Below are positions 1 through 5,293 of a DNA stretch of 14,606 bases, in pieces. Both the position numbers and the translations under genes were made by a program. Positions within the stretch are counted from its first letter, which is position 1, and every line of letters begins with the position of its first letter. The notes beneath the pieces are model-generated. The model was not told the DNA's origin. It did no database searches and saw only the letters and a program-made list of their open reading frames with translations. Where the stretch lies: NCBI GenBank assembly GCA_041479965.1, contig JBGOZE010000026.1:1-14606 (forward strand), in the 5' to 3' direction. The DNA is from SM23-78 sp041479965. GTDB taxonomy: Archaea; Nanobdellota; Nanobdellia; Woesearchaeales; SM23-78.

Positions 1-609
1 AACATCCACGAATTTTTGCTTTCTTTCTAGCGCATAGCCACTCAGCCTGACTAGTGCATAGGCCAGGTTAGCATTAATTATTCCTGGAGCACTGAATATC
101 CTGTAATTCCTCTTACTCAAGTCCCTGCCAACCAAATCGATGCCAAAATAAGCTTGGTTGTTATTTATGAAAACATAAACTTTAGCATCAGGGCTTTTCA
201 TGCTAGCGCTAGGAGCAAAGCCAAGCATTTTTTTTACTGCTTCAATTACTTTTTCGCCAATAGCTTCTTCTATTGTCTGGCTTCCAAAATCATGCTCTCC
301 GATCCTTTCGCACTCAACTTTGAAACTTTTGTCTTTGTCAAACCATTCCTTTAAGCTAGCTTTTTGAAGGCTTTGCTCTGCTTTTGCAATGAGCTCTTCT
401 TGGTTTTTGAAATTAAATGAGTCAAATAAAACCAGCACTCTCTTTATGCTCTGGGATTTATAGCAGAAAGTCAGCAATTGGTCATAATCCTTGCACTCAA
501 ACAGCACAACTTGCTCTTCTGCCTTGCCTTTTGCTTTTATTATCTCATCTAGCTCTAATAAGGTTATTTTTTCAATTCCTTTGTCAGTTATTGCGCAGCA
601 AGGTATCAT
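1..609 (-). CDS. THUMP-domain RNA guanine-N2 methyltransferase (3' part missing)
   Basis: The gene reads off the left edge of the window, so only the first 203 residues are visible. They resemble the N-terminal half of the archaeal Trm14/Trm11-type tRNA guanine-N2 methyltransferases (COG0116/COG1041). A THUMP-like RNA-binding region spans roughly residues 45-165 and ends with the family-like stretch GIDLVGRDLSKRNYR (156-170). Next come APGIINANLAYALVRLSGY and, at the edge, KFVDV, just where the methyltransferase domain should begin with DPFCGSG. That catalytic part lies outside the window, so activity and target base cannot be judged. The ATG at 609 is favoured because a TATA box at 633-641 sits about 26 bases upstream, which predicts a leaderless mRNA. 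The gene follows the MinD-like gene but has its own promoter. The THUMP-MTase class is fairly secure; the exact tRNA position is not. Confidence 0.75.
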   Translation of the reverse strand, partial: MIPCCAITDKGIEKITLLELDEIIKAKGKAEEQVVLFECKDYDQLLTFCYKSQSIKRVLVLFDSFNFKNQEELIAKAEQSLQKASLKEWFDKDKSFKVECERIGEHDFGSQTIEEAIGEKVIEAVKKMLGFAPSASMKSPDAKVYVFINNNQAYFGIDLVGRDLSKRNYRIFSAPGIINANLAYALVRLSGYALERKQKFVDV

Positions 610-632
610 GCTAAGAGAGAATTTTGGACGAC

Positions 633-641
633 TTATAAATA
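633..641 (-). promoter_or_regulatory. TATA box of the THUMP methyltransferase gene
   Basis: The plus strand reads TTATAAATA, giving TATTTATAA on the coding strand, an archaeal TATA box. It is centred about 27 bases before the ATG at 609, so transcription should start at or next to the start codon. It lies in the short gap right after the MinD-like stop codon. Confidence 0.6.
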
Positions 642-655
642 TTTAGATTAAACAT

Positions 656-1432
656 TCAGATCAGGCCAAGCTTCTCAAGAACATAGTCATACATGGTTCT
701 GCCTTTCTTGTTATTCATCTCAAAATACTTTTTACCCAGGAGCAAGCCTGCTATTTCTTCATAGCTCCTGCTGGCCTTGGTTCTTGGATGAGTGTGAGTT
801 ACTGGGTGCTTTAGCTTCAAGGCTTTTTTCACATTATTATCATAAGGTATTACGCCGATTACTGGCAAGTCTAATAGTTTTTCAACCTCGCTAACCTTCA
901 TCTCATGGCTATGCTCTCCTGCTTTGTTAACCACTACTCCGAGTATTGTCTTGCCGAGCTCATGCGCTACTTGTATTGTCTTTTGAGTGTTTAGCACAGA
1001 GCTAAGCTCTGGATTAGTTATGATAAGAACTTCATCACATGCTTCTAGCGCGCTAATAGCGTCCCTTCCAAGCCCTGTTGCGCTGTCCATTATGACGATG
1101 TCTGCTTCTTGCTCAAGAAGCCTTAGAACTTCTTTTAGCTTATCATACTTCAGCCTTTTCAAGTCATCTACTGTGCTTATGTTTGGTAGAATCCTGAGGC
1201 CGGACTCGTGCATATATATGGCTTGGTAAATAGAGGCCTCTTTTTTTAGCACGTTCATCAAGGTTTTTCTGAGGATAGGAGCGCCTAGGTGAACATTCAC
1301 ATTAGGTGTTGTGAGGTTAGCATCCACAAGAAGGGTTTTCTTTTGCTTACTCATGGCATGGGCTAGATTAATGGCTGTTGTAGTATTGCCTGTCCCTCCT
1401 TTGCCGCTTGCAATGCAGATATACCTGCTCAC
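656..1432 (-). CDS. MinD/ParA-like ATPase with altered P-loop (K to N)
   Basis: A 258-residue protein of the MinD/ParA/Mrp P-loop ATPase superfamily, at the normal family length. It has the deviant Walker A SGKGGTGNTTT (residues 9-19): the signature lysine K11 is present, but the P-loop lysine before the threonine is N16. The catalytic aspartate of the LLVDAN motif is D37, and a Walker B-like IVIMDSATGLG lies at 112-122 with D116. The C-terminus (YDYVLEKLGLI) looks like a short amphipathic membrane-targeting helix, as in MinD. Family members place or regulate partners at the membrane; the target here is unknown. The start is GTG at 1432, supported by an AAGAGGTGT ribosome-binding site five bases upstream. 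It is probably the third gene of an operon with the two upstream helical proteins (39-base gap). Losing the P-loop lysine would normally impair nucleotide binding, so it may be a weak ATPase or a pseudo-enzyme. Confidence 0.88.
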   Translation of the reverse strand: MSRYICIASGKGGTGNTTTAINLAHAMSKQKKTLLVDANLTTPNVNVHLGAPILRKTLMNVLKKEASIYQAIYMHESGLRILPNISTVDDLKRLKYDKLKEVLRLLEQEADIVIMDSATGLGRDAISALEACDEVLIITNPELSSVLNTQKTIQVAHELGKTILGVVVNKAGEHSHEMKVSEVEKLLDLPVIGVIPYDNNVKKALKLKHPVTHTHPRTKASRSYEEIAGLLLGKKYFEMNNKKGRTMYDYVLEKLGLI

Positions 1433-1471
1433 TCAAACACCTCTTTTTATATTAATCCTGTTGTTAAATAT

Positions 1472-1930
1472 CTAGGCTTCATTAATTTTTGCGTCAATCC
1501 ATTCATAAAACTCCTTTATAATATCGTAATATTCTGTTGCCTTGTCAATGTCCACTATTATTTCCTTCTCATCAACCATAGTCCTTAGGGTTACGTGCCT
1601 CCTGAATTCCTGCTCTTTCTTTGGATTGGTCTTATGGATTTTTCTGAGCAAGAAGTAAAGCTCCATGTTTTTTTGCACAATATCGTCTTTAAAAAGCTCT
1701 CTGACCACATCTCCTCTTTCTAAGGGGGTGGTTGGCAGGTATTCTTCTTTTTTCATCTTCTTATCAACAGCATATTTTAGGAGGGAGTCTATCAGGCAGT
1801 TGTAGGCGTCTATCATCCTACCTATGCAGTTCATGAGTACGTCCACGGTCCTGGTGTATTTCAGGCTAACATATATCTGGTGGTCTACTCTTTTCAGCTC
1901 ATCCTTGGCTTCGTACAAAGATTCTTTCAT
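1472..1930 (-). CDS. Unrecognised all-helical protein, paralog of its upstream neighbour
   Basis: A 152-residue soluble protein, predicted almost entirely alpha-helical and rich in charged residues. I recognise no named family. The N-terminal half (helices around residues 1-60) and the C-terminal helix (about 130-150) match the layout of the upstream gene product: a long helix, a helix with internal cysteine and aspartate, a charged middle, a short beta-like stretch (EKEIIVDID), then a final amphipathic helix ending near WIDAKINEA. This layout is loosely like HEPN-type helical domains, but the R-x4-6-H signature is not clearly present. Its ATG lies inside the end of the upstream gene, a 32-base overlap in another frame that implies translational coupling. 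The MinD-like gene follows 39 bases later, so the three probably form one transcript and may act together. Confidence 0.7.
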   Translation of the reverse strand: MKESLYEAKDELKRVDHQIYVSLKYTRTVDVLMNCIGRMIDAYNCLIDSLLKYAVDKKMKKEEYLPTTPLERGDVVRELFKDDIVQKNMELYFLLRKIHKTNPKKEQEFRRHVTLRTMVDEKEIIVDIDKATEYYDIIKEFYEWIDAKINEA

Positions 1931-2396
1931 TCTCGCTCACTATCTTGTTGATGTTGTTGACGAAAACCTTGGCCTCGAAGATGTATTTCTTGACCAGGTT
2001 GACATCGATGGTCTTGATGCTGTAGTTGGGAGAGCATATCACGAACTTGTCCTTCCTTGCGAAAGTGACTGGGCTGTTCCTGTGATCTGACAGCAAGCTC
2101 TTGATTTCCATTATCATGCTTGCATACTTAGGGCTGAACTTATACTTTGGGACCATCTTGGTCTTGAAAATCTCAAGCTTGGACGGGAAGCTGTCATGGA
2201 AAAGAGGAATCCTCTTGAAGAGCCTTTCATATTGGAGCAATGCTTCCATGCCGCATTCCAGGCTGACAAAGACGTTCTCCACAATCGCTACTAACAGCTT
2301 GGGGTCCTTCACTATCGGATAGGTCATGAAGAGCATATGGTCTGCTATTTTTATCTTCTGCAAAGCCTTATCCCGAAGAACCTGAAACTCCTCCAT
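1899..2396 (-). CDS. Unrecognised all-helical protein, first gene of the MinD-like operon
   Basis: A 165-residue soluble, mainly helical protein with no family I can name. Residues 1-70 form two long helices (LRDKALQKIKIADHML; LECGMEALLQYERLF), followed by a basic central part. A beta-like segment FVICSPNYSIKTIDV lies near 120-134, and the protein ends with a helix containing KKYIFEAKVFVNNINKIV. The order of elements matches the next gene, suggesting an old tandem duplication with strong divergence. The ATG at 2396 is preceded by a GAGGGATT stretch and by a TATA box at 2425-2432, which predicts a very short leader. It leads an apparent three-gene unit (this gene, its paralog, the MinD-like ATPase). 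A HEPN-like or helical scaffold role is possible but only inferred. Confidence 0.7.
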   Translation of the reverse strand: MEEFQVLRDKALQKIKIADHMLFMTYPIVKDPKLLVAIVENVFVSLECGMEALLQYERLFKRIPLFHDSFPSKLEIFKTKMVPKYKFSPKYASMIMEIKSLLSDHRNSPVTFARKDKFVICSPNYSIKTIDVNLVKKYIFEAKVFVNNINKIVSENERIFVRSQG

Positions 2397-2424
2397 AATC
2401 CCTCAATAAGTATAAGCGAGAGAA

Positions 2425-2432
2425 TATATAAA
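2425..2432 (-). promoter_or_regulatory. TATA box for the helical-pair/MinD-like operon
   Basis: TATATAAA on the plus strand (TTTATATA on the coding strand) is centred about 26 bases before a likely transcription start near 2402. The mRNA leader before the ATG at 2396 would then be about six bases. Confidence 0.55.
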
Positions 2433-2471
2433 TGTTTGCTAAAATCTTTTTTATTTACGCCAAACCGCTGA

Positions 2472-2481
2472 ATTAATAAAG
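2472..2481 (+). promoter_or_regulatory. Probable TATA box for the seven-helix membrane protein gene
   Basis: ATTAATAAAG lies 22-32 bases before the two candidate ATG codons at 2498 and 2504. No ribosome-binding site is visible before either, which fits a leaderless transcript. The divergent gene at 2396 has its own TATA box 40 bases away. Confidence 0.4.
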
Positions 2482-2503
2482 CTAGCTGCAGAAAAATATG
2501 GCT

Positions 2504-3181
2504 ATGTGTTTCAGCCCGCAGATATCGCTCCTGACAGCTATTGTAGAGTTTATCTTAGTAATATTGATCTTGGCCAAGTTCAGGAAATCATCTGTGGCCC
2601 GCTTTGCTGCCATCTTCATATTCTTGCTAGGATTTTATCAATTCACAGAATTCATGCTCTGCACTACTGGCTACATTGATTTTTGGGCAAGGATGGGATT
2701 CATCACCTACACTTTCTTGCCTGCCCTGGGGCTTCACCTTGTCTTCAAATTATCTGACCGTATGCCTAAGGCGTTCGTATTTTACATCCCTGCAATCATA
2801 TTCTCCGCCTTGGCTGTGCTATCTGAAGGATTTGTCGCTGGCGGCGCCTGCCACTCAGTCTTCATATCTGTAGAGCTGGTGTTCTTGAACCCCTCTGCCA
2901 ATGCAGTCCTGTATTCAATCTATGGGGCCTATTATGCAGGATTTATTTTTCTAGGATGCTTCCTTGCCGGGCTCATGATAAGGAAAGAAGATGATGCGAA
3001 GAAGAAAAGAAAGATGAAAGTCGGATTGGCAGGAGTGTTGCTAGCCACAGCCCCCGTCTTGCTCTTCATAATAATCCTGCCGTCTTTTGGCGCCCAGTTC
3101 CCCTCTGTTTACTGCGAATTCGCGCTCTTGGTGGCTATCGCAGGATATTGGGTTTCTTATTTAGACCATAAAGAGAAATAA
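2504..3181 (+). CDS. Seven-helix integral membrane protein beginning MCFS
   Basis: A polytopic membrane protein with about seven hydrophobic segments (near residues 7-24, 31-50, 60-80, 88-108, 138-160, 174-195 and 200-220) and a charged cytoplasmic loop (RKEDDAKKKRKMK) before the sixth. The start MCFSPQ recalls the MCFSA(T/E)ASF opening of a family of bacterial and archaeal seven-helix proteins of unknown function, which I believe is DUF6629-like. That resemblance favours ATG 2504 over ATG 2498, and both fit the TATA box at 2472-2481. The early FTEFMLC in helix two matches the acidic residue often seen there. The function is unknown; a sensor-like or transport role would be speculation. It converges on the NAC gene with only three bases between the stop codons. 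Confidence 0.72.
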   Translation: MCFSPQISLLTAIVEFILVILILAKFRKSSVARFAAIFIFLLGFYQFTEFMLCTTGYIDFWARMGFITYTFLPALGLHLVFKLSDRMPKAFVFYIPAIIFSALAVLSEGFVAGGACHSVFISVELVFLNPSANAVLYSIYGAYYAGFIFLGCFLAGLMIRKEDDAKKKRKMKVGLAGVLLATAPVLLFIIILPSFGAQFPSVYCEFALLVAIAGYWVSYLDHKEK

Positions 3182-3184
3182 GGA

Positions 3185-3532
3185 TTAGTCTTTCTTCAAT
3201 TTAATGATTGCCTCTGCCAAGTCACCATTAGAATCTTTTATGGCTTTGAGAGCTTCTTCCTTTGACACACCAGCCTGCTCTGCCACAGTATCAATGTCTT
3301 CATCGCTAATCTCAGGCTCAGAGCTAAGGCTCCTCTCAGATTCCTCTCCAGAAACCTGGTAAGTGTACTGGCCCATCATGTTAACCTTGCTCACACTAGG
3401 ATTAGAAATAACAATCTCCTTGTCTTCCATGCGAATGATGACTTCCTTGGCATCCAGTTCTTCCTGTTGGATTCCTAATCTCTTCATAGCTTGGCGCATC
3501 TGCCTAGGATCCATGTTCATTCCAGGAAACAT
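3185..3532 (-). CDS. nac: Archaeal nascent polypeptide-associated complex protein (NAC)
   Basis: A 115-residue homodimeric-type archaeal NAC, which binds ribosomes and contacts emerging polypeptides. The N-terminus MFPGMNMDPRQMRQAMKRLG is typical of archaeal NAC. The central NAC beta-barrel region (about residues 22-65) includes VIIRMEDKEIVISNPSVSKV and ends near QYTYQVSG. An acidic linker follows, then a UBA domain (about 75-115: DEDIDTVAEQAGVSKEEA, NGDLAEAIIKLKK). Length and domain order are as expected. The ATG at 3532 is chosen over an in-frame TTG at 3538 because the family starts at MFPG. It lies 21 bases after the Sec61-beta stop codon, so the two are probably cotranscribed, coupling a nascent-chain factor with a translocon subunit. 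Confidence 0.93.
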   Translation of the reverse strand: MFPGMNMDPRQMRQAMKRLGIQQEELDAKEVIIRMEDKEIVISNPSVSKVNMMGQYTYQVSGEESERSLSSEPEISDEDIDTVAEQAGVSKEEALKAIKDSNGDLAEAIIKLKKD

Positions 3533-3553
3533 ATGCAAAAACCCCTTATTATT

Positions 3554-3721
3554 TTAGAACTTGCCTCCTGTGAGGTGAAGGATTATGATTATGATTATGA
3601 CTAGAATCACTAGAACAATCACGTGCTCAGGCTTGAACTCTATCTTTGACTTGTAATCATCGAAATACCTGGTGATGCCTGCGCCTGAGCTGGGCATCTG
3701 GATCTTGTCATCTCTCGCCAT
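3554..3721 (-). CDS. Preprotein translocase subunit Sec61-beta (archaeal SecG)
   Basis: A 55-residue single-span membrane protein, the small beta subunit of the archaeal SecYEbeta channel. The N-terminus has the family signature IQMPSSGAGITRYFDDYKSK (residues 7-26), followed by the PEHV step into the transmembrane helix (about 33-50) and a short HLTGGKF tail. The open frame extends upstream to 4003, but the family starts at MARDDK, so ATG 3721 is the start. A TATA-like TTTAAAAA at 3744-3751 sits about 26 bases upstream, predicting a leaderless mRNA. NAC follows in the same direction. The channel it serves would export the surface proteins encoded just to the right. Confidence 0.95.
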   Translation of the reverse strand: MARDDKIQMPSSGAGITRYFDDYKSKIEFKPEHVIVLVILVIIIIIILHLTGGKF

Positions 3722-3743
3722 GATGCAGAGGAGGCATGAATGG

Positions 3744-3751
3744 TTTAAAAA
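3744..3751 (-). promoter_or_regulatory. TATA box for the Sec61-beta/NAC operon
   Basis: TTTTTAAA on the coding strand is centred about 26 bases before the ATG at 3721, so the mRNA should start at or next to the start codon. The neighbouring ATTTAAAT at 3770-3777 is palindromic and better placed for the plus-strand gene at 3822. Confidence 0.5.
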
Positions 3752-3768
3752 TATTGTTCTTTTAGCAA

Positions 3769-3778
3769 GATTTAAATA
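3769..3778 (+). promoter_or_regulatory. TATA box for the first pilin-like gene
   Basis: GATTTAAATA is a strong archaeal TATA box. Transcription should start near 3800, leaving a leader of about 20 bases that holds the ribosome-binding site GAGGTGAT (3811-3818), three bases before ATG 3822. The same AAGATTTAAATA block recurs before the paralog at 4686. Confidence 0.7.
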
Positions 3779-3821
3779 GTTCTGAGTAAAGGAAAGAATT
3801 ACAAACTCTTGAGGTGATTGA

Positions 3822-4082
3822 ATGAGCAAGAAAGGACAGAGCCTGTCTCTTAATACGATTGTTATAGCGGCCATAGCACTAATAGTGCTCATAATCCTGA
3901 TAGTGCTGGTAGTCAACCAGCTAAGGAAAGTCCCAGAGACAACAGGCTGTGAAGGAGCGCAGAAAGGAGTATGTGAAGCTTCATGTGATAACCTGGAAGG
4001 CACTTACGCCGTGGATCAAGCTAACAGCGGAGTAGATGGCGGTTGCCTAGAAGGAGAAGTGTGCTGCATCAAGATCAGCTGA
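3822..4082 (+). CDS. Small pilin-like protein with six-cysteine module (copy 1)
   Basis: An 86-residue protein. It has a class III, prepilin-type N-terminus (MSKKG, then QSLSLNT) and one hydrophobic helix at about residues 12-31. The remaining 50 or so residues lie outside the membrane and hold exactly six cysteines: C43, C51, C55, C75, C81 and C82, with spacing C-x7-C-x3-C-x19-C-x5-CC. Cleavage after G5 by a prepilin peptidase would leave Q at position 1. Three disulfides are likely because the module faces outward. The gene has its own TATA box and a strong GAGGTGAT ribosome-binding site. It is closely related to the gene at 4686, with the same first four residues, IAAIAL helix, TGC start and final CC-x-x-IS. 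The RNase P RNA gene separates the two. Its role is unknown; it is probably a minor pilin or surface subunit. Confidence 0.85.
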   Translation: MSKKGQSLSLNTIVIAAIALIVLIILIVLVVNQLRKVPETTGCEGAQKGVCEASCDNLEGTYAVDQANSGVDGGCLEGEVCCIKIS

Positions 4083-4090
4083 AAGCAATA

Positions 4091-4115
4091 AATATTTTTT
4101 TATATTTTCATTTTC
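4091..4115 (+). terminator. T-rich terminator after pilin-like copy 1
   Basis: Nine bases after the stop codon a run of seven T (4094-4100) is followed by further T clusters. Archaeal termination typically occurs at such T tracts without a hairpin. It also separates this gene from the convergent RNase P RNA gene. Confidence 0.45.
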
Positions 4116-4132
4116 TAAGAACAAGGAATATT

Positions 4133-4561
4133 CAGGTAGGATAGTTATAAGCCGCCTTCTGTCAACCCCCACGCTCCCATGGGCGGGTTGTTCTTGACAT
4201 TCTACTAAGCGTCGCTAAGGACTTGCACCAGTGAGGACTCGCCGTTTCATCCGTTCTCAGAGTTCAGGCGTTCAGGTTGTTATGGGAAATTTTATTTCCC
4301 AGCCAGAAACTTTAGGTTTCTGTGCGCTCGCAACAAGTTGCCTTGCTGCTTCAAAGCCATCATAACTCGCCCTGGGTGGTCTCGTTTCTGAGCCGTAGCC
4401 CTGGCTTTCACCAGCCATCTCCCAAAAGGCTTGCGCCTTGGTTCAATGGTCACCTTTTTCTGTGGTGGGCGGACTTTCCTAAGCAGAACCAAGCAAAAAA
4501 ACAACCTTGAAGTTGTTGTTCTTGATAGATCCTACCTGCTGTCAAGCCGCTATCCTACCTG
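4133..4561 (-). ncRNA. rnpB: RNase P RNA (archaeal type A), tRNA 5'-end processing ribozyme
   Basis: The catalytic RNA of RNase P, which removes tRNA 5' leaders, is read on the minus strand. The conserved P4 5' block AGGAAAGUCCGCCC lies at 4467-4480 and its 3' partner ACAGAAGGCGGCUUAUA at 4146-4162. The block AGUAGAAU, fitting the CR-IV pattern AGNNNNAU, lies in the last quarter, and a CAGAAACGAGACC segment lies in the middle. The ends are set by P1: CAGGTAGGATAG (4550-4561) pairs perfectly over 12 bases with CTATCCTACCTG (4133-4144). At about 429 nucleotides it is long for archaea but within range. A TATA-like sequence at 4584-4592 lies 26 bases before the 5' end. Unrelated open frames inside it are chance. 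It sits antisense between two paralogous pilin-like genes. Confidence 0.95.
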
Positions 4562-4583
4562 TGGTTATAGAGGAGTGTTTTCG

Positions 4584-4592
4584 TTTAAAAAG
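4584..4592 (-). promoter_or_regulatory. TATA box of the RNase P RNA gene
   Basis: TTTTTAAA on the minus strand is centred about 26 bases before position 4561-4562, which is exactly the outer end of the P1 helix. Promoter position and RNA structure agree on the 5' end. Confidence 0.6.
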
Positions 4593-4618
4593 CTATTCTT
4601 TTTTTTGTCTTCATAGTA

Positions 4619-4629
4619 AGATTTAAATA
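4619..4629 (+). promoter_or_regulatory. TATA box for the 4686-7255 transcription unit
   Basis: AGATTTAAATA is nearly identical to the box before copy 1. A leader of about 35-40 bases follows, containing the ribosome-binding site GAGGTGAT (4675-4682), three bases before ATG 4686. The repeated box, leader and start suggest that gene and promoter were duplicated together. Confidence 0.65.
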
Positions 4630-4685
4630 CTCCTAATCTCAAAAGTAGCTTTAATAGTTGTTAATTATAAAGGTGAGGTGATGTT

Positions 4686-4970
4686 ATGAGCAAGAAAGCC
4701 CAGGGTATGAGCATAAACGTTATCATAATAGCAGCGATAGCACTTTTGATTCTCATCATCCTTGCTGTGCTTGTTTTAAGGACAGGCAATAGAGTTAGGC
4801 AGGGAACAGGATGCACAGGTGGCGGCGGAGAATGCTGGTCTAGCTGCGACGATGCAACAGCTCAGATGGGAGGCTTGTGGAGCCGAGACCCTACCAATGA
4901 CGGCACATCAGGCAATTGCCAAGAAGGAGAGCAGTGCTGCGTCCAGATAAGCAAGCCCGCAGTGGAGTGA
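4686..4970 (+). CDS. Small pilin-like protein with six-cysteine module (copy 2)
   Basis: A 94-residue paralog of the gene at 3822. The prepilin-like start is MSKKA then QGMSINV, followed by one helix at about residues 11-31 and a basic stretch. The six-cysteine ectodomain has C43, C50, C54, C78, C84 and C85, with spacing C-x6-C-x3-C-x23-C-x5-CC. The first loop holds TGGGGE, matching the GG pair at the same place in the next two genes. No other cysteines occur, so three disulfides are expected. Cleavage after A5 by a prepilin peptidase is plausible. It is the first gene of a run with 4975 (four-base gap), and the large protein at 5294 follows. Function is inferred only: a small surface or pilus subunit with a disulfide-stabilised knob. 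Confidence 0.85.
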   Translation: MSKKAQGMSINVIIIAAIALLILIILAVLVLRTGNRVRQGTGCTGGGGECWSSCDDATAQMGGLWSRDPTNDGTSGNCQEGEQCCVQISKPAVE

Positions 4971-4974
4971 GAAT

Positions 4975-5259
4975 ATGATTTTCTCGAAGAACAAGCGTGG
5001 AGTAGAGCTCACTATGAACACCATCATCATAGCAGTGCTAGTGATCGTCGTGCTGATAGTATTGGTGTTGATATTCAGCAAATCTGTCAGGAACTTCTTC
5101 CTGGGAACATCTGACTGTCATGCCAAGGGCGGCGAGTGCATGTCTGAGTGCGAGTCTGGGACAACCAACATGTTCTCAGGCAACCCTAGCTGTGAGACAG
5201 GGATGATCTGCTGCGTGAAAGAGACTACCCTGCTAGGAACAGGGGACGAGAACATCTAG
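4975..5259 (+). CDS. Small pilin-like protein with beta-defensin-like cysteine spacing
   Basis: A 94-residue protein with N-terminus MIFSKNKRG then VELTMNT, a good class III signal with glutamate two residues after the predicted cleavage. It has one long helix (about 15-34), a basic connector, then six cysteines C48, C55, C59, C73, C79 and C80, with spacing C-x6-C-x3-C-x13-C-x5-CC. This fits the vertebrate beta-defensin spacing rule, including GG before the second cysteine. A tail of about 14 residues follows the CC. The ATG is four bases after the previous stop codon, with GTGGAGTGAG as a likely ribosome-binding site. It is third in the six-cysteine series; disulfide pairing and function are unknown. 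Confidence 0.85.
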   Translation: MIFSKNKRGVELTMNTIIIAVLVIVVLIVLVLIFSKSVRNFFLGTSDCHAKGGECMSECESGTTNMFSGNPSCETGMICCVKETTLLGTGDENI

Positions 5260-5262
5260 CAG

Positions 5263-5280
5263 TCTTTTTTCCCTTATTTT
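5263..5280 (+). terminator. Possible T-rich partial terminator between pilin-like genes
   Basis: The 34-base gap after the stop codon at 5259 contains TCTTTTTTCCCTTATTTT. Such T tracts can end archaeal transcripts. No TATA box is seen before the next gene at 5294, so this may attenuate rather than stop transcription. Confidence 0.3.
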
Positions 5281-5293
5281 CAAGAGGACTTTG

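Noticed and set aside
154..614. Two plus-strand open frames of 65-66 codons
   Set aside because: They are antisense to the well-supported THUMP methyltransferase frame, which spans the whole stretch.
3722..4003. A 94-codon N-terminal extension of Sec61-beta
   Set aside because: The family begins at MARDDK; the extension runs antisense to the pilin-like gene at 3822 and passes both promoters.
4292..4616. Open frames of 61-70 codons on both strands inside the RNase P RNA region
   Set aside because: They overlap conserved RNase P blocks, have no ribosome-binding site and look unlike proteins in composition.
3822..5259. Calling the small cysteine-rich proteins defensins or toxins
   Set aside because: Only cysteine spacing agrees; they are membrane-anchored with pilin-like starts, and no immunity or export gene is adjacent.
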